Positions 1-7,087 of a stretch of DNA of 64,000 bases are shown here, piece by piece; the stretch's first letter is position 1; each line of letters opens with the position of its first letter. Where the stretch lies: the NCBI RefSeq assembly GCF_019397265.1, contig NZ_CP068985.1:6254001-6318000 (forward strand), read 5' to 3'. Source of the DNA: Nonomuraea coxensis DSM 45129 (lineage in GTDB: Bacteria; Actinomycetota; Actinomycetes; Streptosporangiales; Streptosporangiaceae). The translations under genes and the position numbers were made by a program. Below the pieces are notes generated by a model that was given only the letters and a program-made list of their open reading frames with translations, did no database searches and was not told where the DNA came from.

Positions 1-299
1 GCGGTGGCGTCCGCCGTCCCGCAGCTCCTCGACCGTGCCGCGGTCCAGGCCGTCCGTCGCGAACGCGGCGATCTCGGACGGCGTCAGCGGCCACGGCGGC
101 GCGAAGACCGGCCCGCACCGGTGGCGTGGGTGGCGGTCCACTCGCCGAGCAGGGGGTGCGGGGCGCGGGAGTCCCACGGCACGATCGCCTCGCCGGTGGC
201 CGACTCGGCGTAGAGCCGTTCGAACCAGCCCAGCGGGTCGCCCGCGGCCAGCGACTCGCCGGCCAGCCGGATCGCGTCCTCGTCAGGGTCCCTGCCCAT
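1..299 (-). pseudogene. Remnant of a SAM-dependent methyltransferase with a deleted centre
   Basis: An ATG at 299 follows a strong ribosome site (GGAGGTGGGG). It opens a normal methyltransferase N-terminus (MGRDPDEDAIRLAGES ... VPWDSRAPHPLLGEW) and reaches a stop at 84. Just after the HPLLGEW segment a second frame, beginning near position 120, reads GPVFAPPWPLTPSEIAAF and runs on to the window edge as a typical C-terminal part of the same kind of protein. The SAM-binding Rossmann core expected between them, roughly 100 residues, is absent. I infer an internal deletion that also changed frame. The rest of the 3' end lies outside the window. Family assignment is by remembered motifs only. Confidence 0.6.
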
Positions 300-371
300 C
301 GGCCCCACCTCCGTCAGCGACCCGGACGCCTTGACGCGCCCGGCTCTCCGGGCCACTCCACCACGTGGGCA

Positions 372-410
372 CGTTCGCCGAGCACCCGGCGGGTACGCGC
401 TCGGCGAACG
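372..410 (-). terminator. Hairpin terminator after the enolase-like gene
   Basis: Two perfect 12-base arms, CGTTCGCCGAGC (372-383) and GCTCGGCGAACG (399-410), lie 7 bases beyond the stop codon at 417. There is no clear T-tract, which is common for actinomycete hairpins. Confidence 0.55.
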
Positions 411-416
411 CCGGCG

Positions 417-1421
417 TCACGAGTGGAAGGTCTCCTTCGCCATCCGGCGCAGGCGGCTCTCGTCGATGTCGTGGCCGAGCCCGGACTGCGTCAGCGGGAC
501 GGCGATGACGCCCGCGTTCGCCCCCACGATCGGGGTGACGAGCTGGTTCTGGCGGGGCGGCTGGGTGACGTCGCAGGGCAGCGTGCAGCCGGGCAGGCTG
601 GCGACGGCGACGGTGGCGGCCCTGGCCAGCCCCATCCCCTGGCCGCCCGCGCACTGGATGTCCCAGCCGGCCGCCGCCGCCCGGTCGTGGGCGCGGCGGG
701 CCTCGCTCAGGGACGGGAACGCCGTCGGCCGCAGCAGCAGCACCCGCGCGGCCCGTACGGTGAGGAAGTCGTCGAGCTCGGCCGTCGAGGCGACCTCGAC
801 GGCGACGGAGGCCGTCACCTGGTCCTGGAGCGCGGCGTGGGCGTAGACGTCGCCGGCGGCGAAGGGCCGCTCGATGACCTCCAGGCCGTAGGAGTCGAGG
901 GCGACGAGCTGGCCGTGCTCGGTGTAGGCGTTGCCGCAGTCGACGGCGAGGGTCAGCGCCGGGTAGGCGGCCCGCACGGCCCGCACCGGCTCGACGTCCC
1001 AGCCGGGCCGCACGTCGAGCGTGACGTGCCCGTAGCCGGCGCAGACCTGCTGGTTGACCCGGCTGACCAGGCTCTCCGTGGACGGGTCGGGCGACAGGCG
1101 GACGGTGGCCATGAGCGAGGTGCGGGTGCCGCCGATCGCCTCGGCGAGCGGCACGCCGCGCATCCTCGTCCACAGGTCCCAGCAGGCCATGTCGACCGCG
1201 GGGTCGCCGCTCGGCACGGCGTCGGGGTGCTCCCAGTCGACGCCGATGATCAGGGCGGCCAGCGTCTCCTCCAGCTTCGACCAGGTCTTCGGCTGGGGGG
1301 AGAGCGCTTCTCCCCAGCCGGTCATGCCGCCGTGGTCGGTGAGCTTCACGAGCAGGGTCTCCGACCTCCTGCCGTACGGCAGGACGAGCCGGAAGACCTC
1401 GAGCTCACGCACTCGCGGCAT
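417..1421 (-). CDS. Enolase-superfamily (MenC/OSBS-like) protein lacking the catalytic lysines
   Basis: The 334-residue protein has the fold signatures of o-succinylbenzoate synthase or muconate-cycloisomerase relatives: a capping domain with GWGEAL (35-40), then a barrel. Metal-ligand positions are partly kept: Asp161 (VDCGN), Glu184 (VIERPF), and Glu209 in place of the usual Asp. The KxK motif, normally KLKI before PGWD, reads TLDV (134-137). The second lysine position is Arg231 (LLLRPT). The known chemistry needs these lysines, so I infer a non-enolase activity or a binding role. It lies 22 bases after the MFS gene and is probably co-transcribed. Naming it menC would be wrong on this evidence. 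Confidence 0.8.
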   Translation of the reverse strand: MPRVRELEVFRLVLPYGRRSETLLVKLTDHGGMTGWGEALSPQPKTWSKLEETLAALIIGVDWEHPDAVPSGDPAVDMACWDLWTRMRGVPLAEAIGGTRTSLMATVRLSPDPSTESLVSRVNQQVCAGYGHVTLDVRPGWDVEPVRAVRAAYPALTLAVDCGNAYTEHGQLVALDSYGLEVIERPFAAGDVYAHAALQDQVTASVAVEVASTAELDDFLTVRAARVLLLRPTAFPSLSEARRAHDRAAAAGWDIQCAGGQGMGLARAATVAVASLPGCTLPCDVTQPPRQNQLVTPIVGANAGVIAVPLTQSGLGHDIDESRLRRMAKETFHS

Positions 1422-1443
1422 GTACCCCCCTCTTACGGCCCGT

Positions 1444-2940
1444 TCAGGGCGCGGACACTTCCATAGTGCCTGCTGTACGGGACCGGACCAAACGGGGGGC
1501 CAGCGCGAACGCCAGCACCGCCAGCGCCACGGCGGTGAGCAGACCGGCCGCGTAGCTGCCGCCGGAGGCGGTGAAGACCGCTCCGCTGGCCGCCACGGCC
1601 ACCACGGTGAAGACCGACTCGCCGACGCCCACGGCGGCGCTGTTCTGGCCCTCCTCCCCCGGCGCGGACATCTCCAGCACCAGCACCGAGACCGTCGGGT
1701 GCAGCATGCCGATGCCGAGCCCGGCGAGCGCCATGGCCACGTGCGCGAGCGCCAGCGGCACCGCGTCCACCAGCACGAGCGTCACCAGCGCGAGGCCGGT
1801 CGCGAGCAGGGCGGCCCCGCCGCGGACGGCGAGCAGGTTGCTGATCCGGCCGCGGCCCTTGAGCCAGGAGCCGGTGGACCAGCCGAGGGCGCCGATCGTG
1901 AGGACGATGCCGGCGGCGGTGGCGCTGAGCCCGCGCTCGTTGATGAGCATGAGCGGGATCAGCACCTGGGCGGCGGTGAGCGAGCCGAACGCCAGTCCGC
2001 GCAGCACCGGCGCGGTCGGCAGGCCGGGCGCGGCCCGCAGCGAGCCGGGCAGCAGCAGCCTGGGCAGGGCCACGGCCAGCAGGACGACGCCCGCGGCGAG
2101 CAGGGGCAGGCCGGCCAGTTCCATCGCGCTGCCGTACTGGATGAGCGCGGCGGCCACGGCCGTCACGGCGGCCCAGGCGAGCTTGCGGCCGAGGCCGGGG
2201 GCCGGCGCGGGCTCGACGGGGCCCGCAGCGAGACCGGGGTCCGAGGGGTCCGCGCCCAGACCGGGGTCCGAGGGGTCCGCGCCCAGACCGGGGTCCGAGG
2301 GGTCCGCGCCCGGACCGGGCGTCCGTCCAGGGTCCGCGCCGAGGTCGCGGCCGGTGGTGCCGCGCCAGAGCAGCAGCGCCGACGGCACGACGATGAGCGA
2401 GACGCCGAGGAAGATCCACCGCCAGTCGGCGTTCTCCACCACGAACCCGGCGATCGCCGGGCCCACCATCGACGGCACCACCCACGCGGCCGAGAACAGC
2501 GCGAACACCTTCGGATGCAGCGCGGCGGGGTAGACGCGGGCGACCAGCACGTACAGGGCGACCTGGGTGGCCCCGGCCCCGAGCCCCTGCACGAACCGCC
2601 CGGCCACGAACACCTCCATGTCGGGCGCGAACCCCGCCAGCAGCAGCCCCGCCACGAACGTCGCCACCCCGGCCGCGATCGGTTCGAGCGGCCCCCGCCG
2701 GTCGCTCCACCGCCCGCCCAGCACGGTCGCGATCACACTGGCCGCCAGCGTGGCGCTGAAGGCCAGGTTGTACAGGCGCATGCCGTGCAGTTCGCGGGCC
2801 ACCACCGGCATGGCCGTGGCCACCGCCATCGCCTCGAACGCCATCAGGGTCACGATGGCCACAAGCCCGAAACTCAGCGCCCGGTACGGCGCCGACACCA
2901 CGCCGCCCGCGGCCGGCGCCTTGCCAACAGTCGTCGTCAT
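1444..2940 (-). CDS. MFS transporter with a repeat-expanded central loop
   Basis: A membrane transporter of the major facilitator superfamily with about 12-14 hydrophobic segments. The first half carries GGRWSDRRG, the loop 2-3 motif A. The central cytoplasmic loop after the sixth helix holds GADPSDPGL repeats, encoded by a 27-bp tandem repeat. I chose ATG 2940 (MTTTVGK); a GTG at 2949 would add three residues. The gene sits 78 bases downstream of the TetR gene on the same strand and just upstream of the enolase-like gene, so it may share their transcript. The substrate is not readable; drug or metabolite efflux is an inference from the family. Confidence 0.85.
   Translation of the reverse strand: MTTTVGKAPAAGGVVSAPYRALSFGLVAIVTLMAFEAMAVATAMPVVARELHGMRLYNLAFSATLAASVIATVLGGRWSDRRGPLEPIAAGVATFVAGLLLAGFAPDMEVFVAGRFVQGLGAGATQVALYVLVARVYPAALHPKVFALFSAAWVVPSMVGPAIAGFVVENADWRWIFLGVSLIVVPSALLLWRGTTGRDLGADPGRTPGPGADPSDPGLGADPSDPGLGADPSDPGLAAGPVEPAPAPGLGRKLAWAAVTAVAAALIQYGSAMELAGLPLLAAGVVLLAVALPRLLLPGSLRAAPGLPTAPVLRGLAFGSLTAAQVLIPLMLINERGLSATAAGIVLTIGALGWSTGSWLKGRGRISNLLAVRGGAALLATGLALVTLVLVDAVPLALAHVAMALAGLGIGMLHPTVSVLVLEMSAPGEEGQNSAAVGVGESVFTVVAVAASGAVFTASGGSYAAGLLTAVALAVLAFALAPRLVRSRTAGTMEVSAP
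2231..2311. repeat. Three perfect 27-bp tandem repeats inside the MFS gene
   Basis: Units begin at 2231, 2258 and 2285, each starting AGACCGGGGTCCGAGG. A fourth, degenerate unit follows to about 2341. The repeat is in frame and lengthens a cytoplasmic loop by nine residues per unit, so slippage would change loop length without breaking the frame. Confidence 0.95.
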
Positions 2941-3018
2941 GCCGGTCACGCTAGGGCGACGGCGCAGCTCAGCGCATCGGCCGCTGGGCCTAGGAGGCTC
3001 TCGGCACTTGGTCCTAGA

Positions 3019-3759
3019 TCAGGCCCCCGGCATGCGGCTCTCGAGGCCGTCGAGCATCAGCTCCAGCCCGTACAGGAAGCGGTTCTCGCCGTCGTCGGCG
3101 ATCAGCTCGTCGATGTGCCGGTGCAGGTGCGGGAAGGTGGAGGCGGGCAGGGCGCGGTAGTAGGTGGCGATCTGGCCGGAGAACCGCTCGAAGTACTCCC
3201 GCGGGTCGCTCATCCCGGAGGCGCGCATGCGGGCCAGGTGCAGGGAGCCCTCGTAGGCGTCGCCGATGAGGTAGAGCGAGAGGCGGTCCATGACCAGCGA
3301 CGCCTCCCTCGGATCCATGCCGGCCTCGATGAGCAGCCCGTAGACGAACTCGCCCGCGCGCAGGGAGTTGGGGCCGGTGGGGATGCTGGCCAGCGCCGCG
3401 CGGGCCACGTCGGAGTGGCGGCAGAGCACGCGGTGCACCTCCAGGCAGTACGCGCGCAGCTGCTCCTTCCAGCGGGACGGGTCGCGCTCGGGCAGCCGGA
3501 GCTCGCCGAGCACCCGGTCGTAGATCAGCTCCAGCAGCTCCTCCTTGTTGGCCACGTGGGCGTACAGGGACGCCGGGCCGGTGTCGAGCTCTTGGGCGAC
3601 GCGCCGCATGCTGAGCGCGTCGAACCCCTCGGCGTCCAGGATCAGCAGCCCGGCCTCGACGATGAGGTCCTGGCTGAGCTGGCGCTTGGGCTGCGGCTGC
3701 CGGCGTGACTTGCGCCAGGGAGGCACGGGCACGCCGTCGGTCGTCCTCGTCCGGTCCAT
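3019..3759 (-). CDS. TetR-family repressor (TetR_C_1 type)
   Basis: About 246 residues. The N-terminal helix-turn-helix includes FDALSMRRVAQEL and GPASLYAHVANKEELLEL, and the C-terminal part resembles the tetracycline-repressor-like ligand domain. I chose ATG 3759 (MDRTRTTDG); the longer frame from 3786 would run into the operator. It is divergent from the DHA2 transporter, and the 106-base gap holds five copies of a palindromic box that it most likely binds. Co-directional MFS and enolase-like genes lie downstream. Ligand unknown. Confidence 0.88.
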   Translation of the reverse strand: MDRTRTTDGVPVPPWRKSRRQPQPKRQLSQDLIVEAGLLILDAEGFDALSMRRVAQELDTGPASLYAHVANKEELLELIYDRVLGELRLPERDPSRWKEQLRAYCLEVHRVLCRHSDVARAALASIPTGPNSLRAGEFVYGLLIEAGMDPREASLVMDRLSLYLIGDAYEGSLHLARMRASGMSDPREYFERFSGQIATYYRALPASTFPHLHRHIDELIADDGENRFLYGLELMLDGLESRMPGA

Positions 3760-3762
3760 ACC

Positions 3763-3844
3763 GAACACTGTACTTGACACGAACACTGTTCGCCTCTAAA
3801 ACAGTGTTCGTGACGAACACCGTTCGTCCCTTAGAACACCGTTC
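3763..3844. promoter_or_regulatory. Five-copy operator, GAACACnGTTC type
   Basis: Boxes: GAACACTGTAC (3763), GAACACTGTTC (3781), its inverse within AAACAGTGTTCG (3799-3810), CGAACACCGTTCG (3814) and GAACACCGTTC (3834). Most are short palindromes GAAC-n3-GTTC. CGAACACTGTT (3780-3790) and AACAGTGTTCG (3800-3810) form a perfect 11-base inverted repeat. The array covers both divergent promoters, as expected for a TetR autorepressor. Confidence 0.8.
3774..3802 (+). promoter_or_regulatory. Promoter for the DHA2 transporter gene
   Basis: TTGACA (3774-3779), 17 bases, then TAAAAC (3797-3802). The operator palindrome at 3780-3810 fills the spacer and covers the -10, so repressor binding should block RNA polymerase. 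Confidence 0.5.
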
Positions 3845-3865
3845 AACCCGTCAGGAGTCCCCCAG

Positions 3866-5314
3866 ATGACCGTCACCGCCTCCCAGGAGACGGGAGAGGC
3901 CCAGGGCTACCGGTGGAGATGGGTCGCGCTCTTCGTGATCCTCGCCGCCGAGGTCATGGACCTGCTCGACGCCCTGGTCACCACCATCGCCGCCCCGACC
4001 ATCCAGCGTGAGCTGGGCGGCACCGACAGCCTCGTGCAGTGGCTCGGGGCCGGCTACACGCTCGCCATGGCCGTCGGCCTCATCACCGGCGGCCGGCTCG
4101 GCGACCTGTACGGCCGCAAGCGCATGTTCCTCATCGGCGCCTTCGGCTTCACCGCGGCCTCGCTGCTGTGCGGCGTCGCCGGCAGCCCGGAGATGCTGAT
4201 CGGCGCCCGGGTGCTGCAGGGCCTGTTCGGCGCCGTGATGCTGCCCCAAGGGCTGGGCCTGATCAAGGAGATGTTCCCGCCGCACGAGCTGGGCAAGGCG
4301 TTCGGCATGTTCGGTCCGGTCATGACCATCTCGTCGGTCGGCGGCCCGGTGCTGGCCGGCTGGCTCGTCGACGCCGACTTCTTCGGCACCGGCTGGCGCA
4401 TGATCTTCCTGATCAACCTGCCGCTCGGCCTGGCCGCCGCGCTCGCCGGGATCCGCTTCCTGCCTGAATACCGCCTGTCCAACGCCACCCGGCTCGACCT
4501 CGGCGGCGTCGGCCTGGTCTCGCTCGCCGCCCTGCTGCTCATCTACCCGCTCATCCAGGGGCGCGAGCTGGGCTGGCCCTGGTGGACGTTCGCGTCCATG
4601 GCCGCCTCGGCCGTGGTCTTCGCCGTCTTCGCCCGGTACGAGTCCCGCCGCGCCGCCTCCGGCAGGGACCCGCTCGTCGTCCCCGGCCTGTTCCGCAAGC
4701 GCGCCTTCACCGGCGGGCTCGTCGCCGGCCTCGCCTTCTTCTCCGGCATGATGGGCTTCGGCCTGGTCTTCAGCCTCTACGCCCAGATGGGGCTCGGCTT
4801 CACGCCGCTCAAGGCGGGCCTCGCCGGGCTGCCGCAGGCCATCGGCGGCGTGATCGGCTTCGGCCTGGCGATGTCCGGGCTGCAGGAGAAGCTCGGGCGC
4901 GGGCTGCTGCAGATCGGCGCGACCGTGATGGCGGCCGGCGCGGCCGCGCTCGCGCTCACCATCCACTTCGCCGGGCTCGACGTCACCGTCTGGCAGCTCG
5001 CCCCCGGCCTCGGCCTCGTCGGCATCGGCATGGGCCTCACCATGGCGCCGTTCTTCGACATCGTGCTCGCCGGGGTGGAGCCGCACGAGTCCGGCTCGGC
5101 GTCCGGGACGCTGACCGCCGTGCAGCAGCTCGGCGGGGCGCTCGGCAGCGCCGTGCTGGGGACGCTGTTCTTCAACCTGCTCGCCGACCGGTGGGGGTTC
5201 GGCGACTCGATGGAGGTCACGGTGTGGGTCGAGGTCGGGCTGCTGGTGCTGACGTTCGCGCTGTCGTTCCTGATGCCGCGGCACGCCCGCCCCGGCCAGG
5301 ACCCCGCCCACTGA
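3866..5314 (+). CDS. DHA2-type MFS drug/proton antiporter
   Basis: 482 residues with about 14 hydrophobic segments. It shows the helix-1 motif LLDALVTTIAAPTI (33-46) and motif A GGRLGDLYGRKR (75-86), which place it in the DHA2 (14-helix) multidrug-efflux family. The start is fixed by AGGAG upstream of ATG 3866. It is divergent from the TetR gene, with shared operators, so substrate-induced efflux is the likely logic. The exported compound is unknown. Confidence 0.9.
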   Translation: MTVTASQETGEAQGYRWRWVALFVILAAEVMDLLDALVTTIAAPTIQRELGGTDSLVQWLGAGYTLAMAVGLITGGRLGDLYGRKRMFLIGAFGFTAASLLCGVAGSPEMLIGARVLQGLFGAVMLPQGLGLIKEMFPPHELGKAFGMFGPVMTISSVGGPVLAGWLVDADFFGTGWRMIFLINLPLGLAAALAGIRFLPEYRLSNATRLDLGGVGLVSLAALLLIYPLIQGRELGWPWWTFASMAASAVVFAVFARYESRRAASGRDPLVVPGLFRKRAFTGGLVAGLAFFSGMMGFGLVFSLYAQMGLGFTPLKAGLAGLPQAIGGVIGFGLAMSGLQEKLGRGLLQIGATVMAAGAAALALTIHFAGLDVTVWQLAPGLGLVGIGMGLTMAPFFDIVLAGVEPHESGSASGTLTAVQQLGGALGSAVLGTLFFNLLADRWGFGDSMEVTVWVEVGLLVLTFALSFLMPRHARPGQDPAH

Positions 5315-5367
5315 GCCCCCCGCCGGCCCGCGGGGGTGCCACCCGGCGGTCGGCTAAGATCGCGGCC

Positions 5368-5916
5368 ATGCGCCTTCCCTTCCAGCTGCGCGGCATGGAC
5401 GGCACGGTCGCGATCGAGGTCGGCCCCAACGACGAACCAGAGGCTCTGGGCTGCCGCTTCCCCGGCGGCGCCCGCGACCTGGCCACCTGCACGGCCGTCA
5501 TCGAGCACCCCGGGCGGGGCTACACGGGGCTGATGGGGTGGGTGCAACTCGTGAGCAGCACGGACGGCGAGTCGGGCGAGGACGGGTTCGATCCCGACCC
5601 GCTGGGCTTCTACGGCGACCTCGACGTGCCCTACGGGTTCTTCGGGGTACGGCCGACGCTGTTCGACGCACCGTCCCGCGACACGCGCGACGACCTCGTC
5701 TGGGTGGCGCACAGCTTCCTGTGCTACTCGCCGGACCTGGCGACGCGGACGGTGTGCGCGGTCACGGGATTCTCCTGGGGATTCACCATCCGGTCCGGGC
5801 ACATCGAGATCCAGGGGCCGGAGAAGCTGACCGCCGGCGACTGGGACCGGCACGGCGCCCGGCTCTCCGGCGCGTACCCCGGGTGGGAGTTCGCCCCGGG
5901 GTACCGCACCGGCTGA
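5368..5916 (+). CDS. Conserved hypothetical protein, 182 residues
   Basis: Starts MRLPFQLRGMDG at ATG 5368 and ends PGYRTG. It has no signal peptide or membrane segment. It is rich in aromatic and acidic residues (for example DVPYGFFGVRP and GFSWGFTIRS), suggesting a compact beta-rich cytosolic fold. It follows the DHA2 transporter by 53 bases but has its own codon-biased frame, and it is convergent with the VWA gene. I recognise no domain. Confidence 0.8.
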   Translation: MRLPFQLRGMDGTVAIEVGPNDEPEALGCRFPGGARDLATCTAVIEHPGRGYTGLMGWVQLVSSTDGESGEDGFDPDPLGFYGDLDVPYGFFGVRPTLFDAPSRDTRDDLVWVAHSFLCYSPDLATRTVCAVTGFSWGFTIRSGHIEIQGPEKLTAGDWDRHGARLSGAYPGWEFAPGYRTG

Positions 5917-5920
5917 AGCA

Positions 5921-7087
5921 TCAGGCTCCGAAGGCGCGTTCCGCCCACCGGCCGATGTCACGGCGCTCGATCGCCGCCGCCATCAGGCCGGGGAAGGCGT
6001 CGGGAGTGCAGGCGAACGCCGGCACCCCCATCGCGGCCAGCGCCGCGGCGTTCTCGTGGTCGTAGAACGGCGCCCCCTCGTCCGACAGCGCCAGCAGCAC
6101 GATCACCTGGACGCCGGCCTCCTTCATCGCCGCCACCCGGCGCAGCATCTCCTGCCGGACGCCGCCCTCGTACAGGTCGCTGATCAGGACGAAGATCGAG
6201 TCGCCCGGCCGGGAGACGAGCCCCTGGCAGTAGGCGATGGCCCGGTTGATGTCGGTGCCGCCGCCGAGCTGGGTGCCGAACAGCAGCTCCACCGGGTCCT
6301 GCAACTGGTCCGTGAGGTCCACCACCGCCGTGTCGAACACCACGATCGACGTCTTCAACGACCGCATCGAGGCCAGCACCGCCCCGAACACGCTCGCGTA
6401 CACCACCGACGCCGCCATCGACCCGCTCTGGTCGACGCACAGCACCACCTCGCGCTGCACCGCCCGCCTCCGCCGGGCGTAGCCGACCAGCCGGGACGGG
6501 ACCACCGTGTTGCGGTCCGGCAGGTAGTGCTTGAGGTTCGCCCGGATCGTACGGTCCCAGTCGACGTCGGCCACCCGCTTCGGGCGGTGGGTGCGCGCCG
6601 AACGGTCGAGCGCGCCCGTCACCGCCGCCCGCGTCCGCTGCGCCAGCCGGCGCTCCAGCTCGGCCACCACCGTGCGGACCACCGCCCGCGCCGACTCGCG
6701 GGCCTGGTCGGGCATCACCTTGTTGAGCGCGAGCAGGGTGCCGACCAGGTGCACGTCCGGCTCCACGGCCTCCAGCATCTCCGGCTCCAGGAGGAGCCTG
6801 GTGAGGTTGAGCCGTTCGATCGCGTCCTTCTGCATCACCTGGACGACCGTGGCGGGGAAGTACGTGCGGATGTCGCCGAGCCAGCGGGCCACGCGCGGCG
6901 CGGACGCCCCCAGCCCGCCCTCCCTGCCGCCGCCGGTCCCGGCCCCGCCGCCGCCCTCGCCGCTGTCGTAGACGGCGGCCAGGGCCGCGTCCATGTGGGC
7001 GTCGTCGCCCTGCAACCCGTACCCGACCCCGTCGGCGTCCCCACCGCCCAGCACCAGCCGCCAGCGCCGCATCCGCTCGTCGCTCAA
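5921..7087 (-). CDS. VWA-domain protein of the MoxR/DUF5682 cluster
   Basis: 388 residues. The C-terminal von Willebrand A domain has a complete metal-ion-dependent adhesion site: DQSGS (219-223), Thr278 in GGGTDI and Asp304 in ISDLYEGG. The N-terminal 200 residues are helical and contain a Gly-rich linker (about 44-60). A TTG start at 7087 overlaps the stop of the previous gene (TTGA) and has GAGGGGG upstream. VWA proteins next to MoxR ATPases usually act as substrate or metal-insertion adaptors in chaperone-like complexes. Here it is the last gene of a five-gene coupled operon. No secretion signal, so it is cytosolic. Confidence 0.85.
   Translation of the reverse strand: MSDERMRRWRLVLGGGDADGVGYGLQGDDAHMDAALAAVYDSGEGGGGAGTGGGREGGLGASAPRVARWLGDIRTYFPATVVQVMQKDAIERLNLTRLLLEPEMLEAVEPDVHLVGTLLALNKVMPDQARESARAVVRTVVAELERRLAQRTRAAVTGALDRSARTHRPKRVADVDWDRTIRANLKHYLPDRNTVVPSRLVGYARRRRAVQREVVLCVDQSGSMAASVVYASVFGAVLASMRSLKTSIVVFDTAVVDLTDQLQDPVELLFGTQLGGGTDINRAIAYCQGLVSRPGDSIFVLISDLYEGGVRQEMLRRVAAMKEAGVQVIVLLALSDEGAPFYDHENAAALAAMGVPAFACTPDAFPGLMAAAIERRDIGRWAERAFGA

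Noticed and set aside
417..1421. Annotation as functional menC
   Set aside because: Both catalytic lysine positions are substituted and no menaquinone genes are nearby.
1054..3708. 884-residue open frame on the plus strand
   Set aside because: Its translation is low-complexity Arg/Gly/His/Gln-rich and it lies antisense to the MFS, enolase-like and TetR genes; a typical GC-rich shadow.
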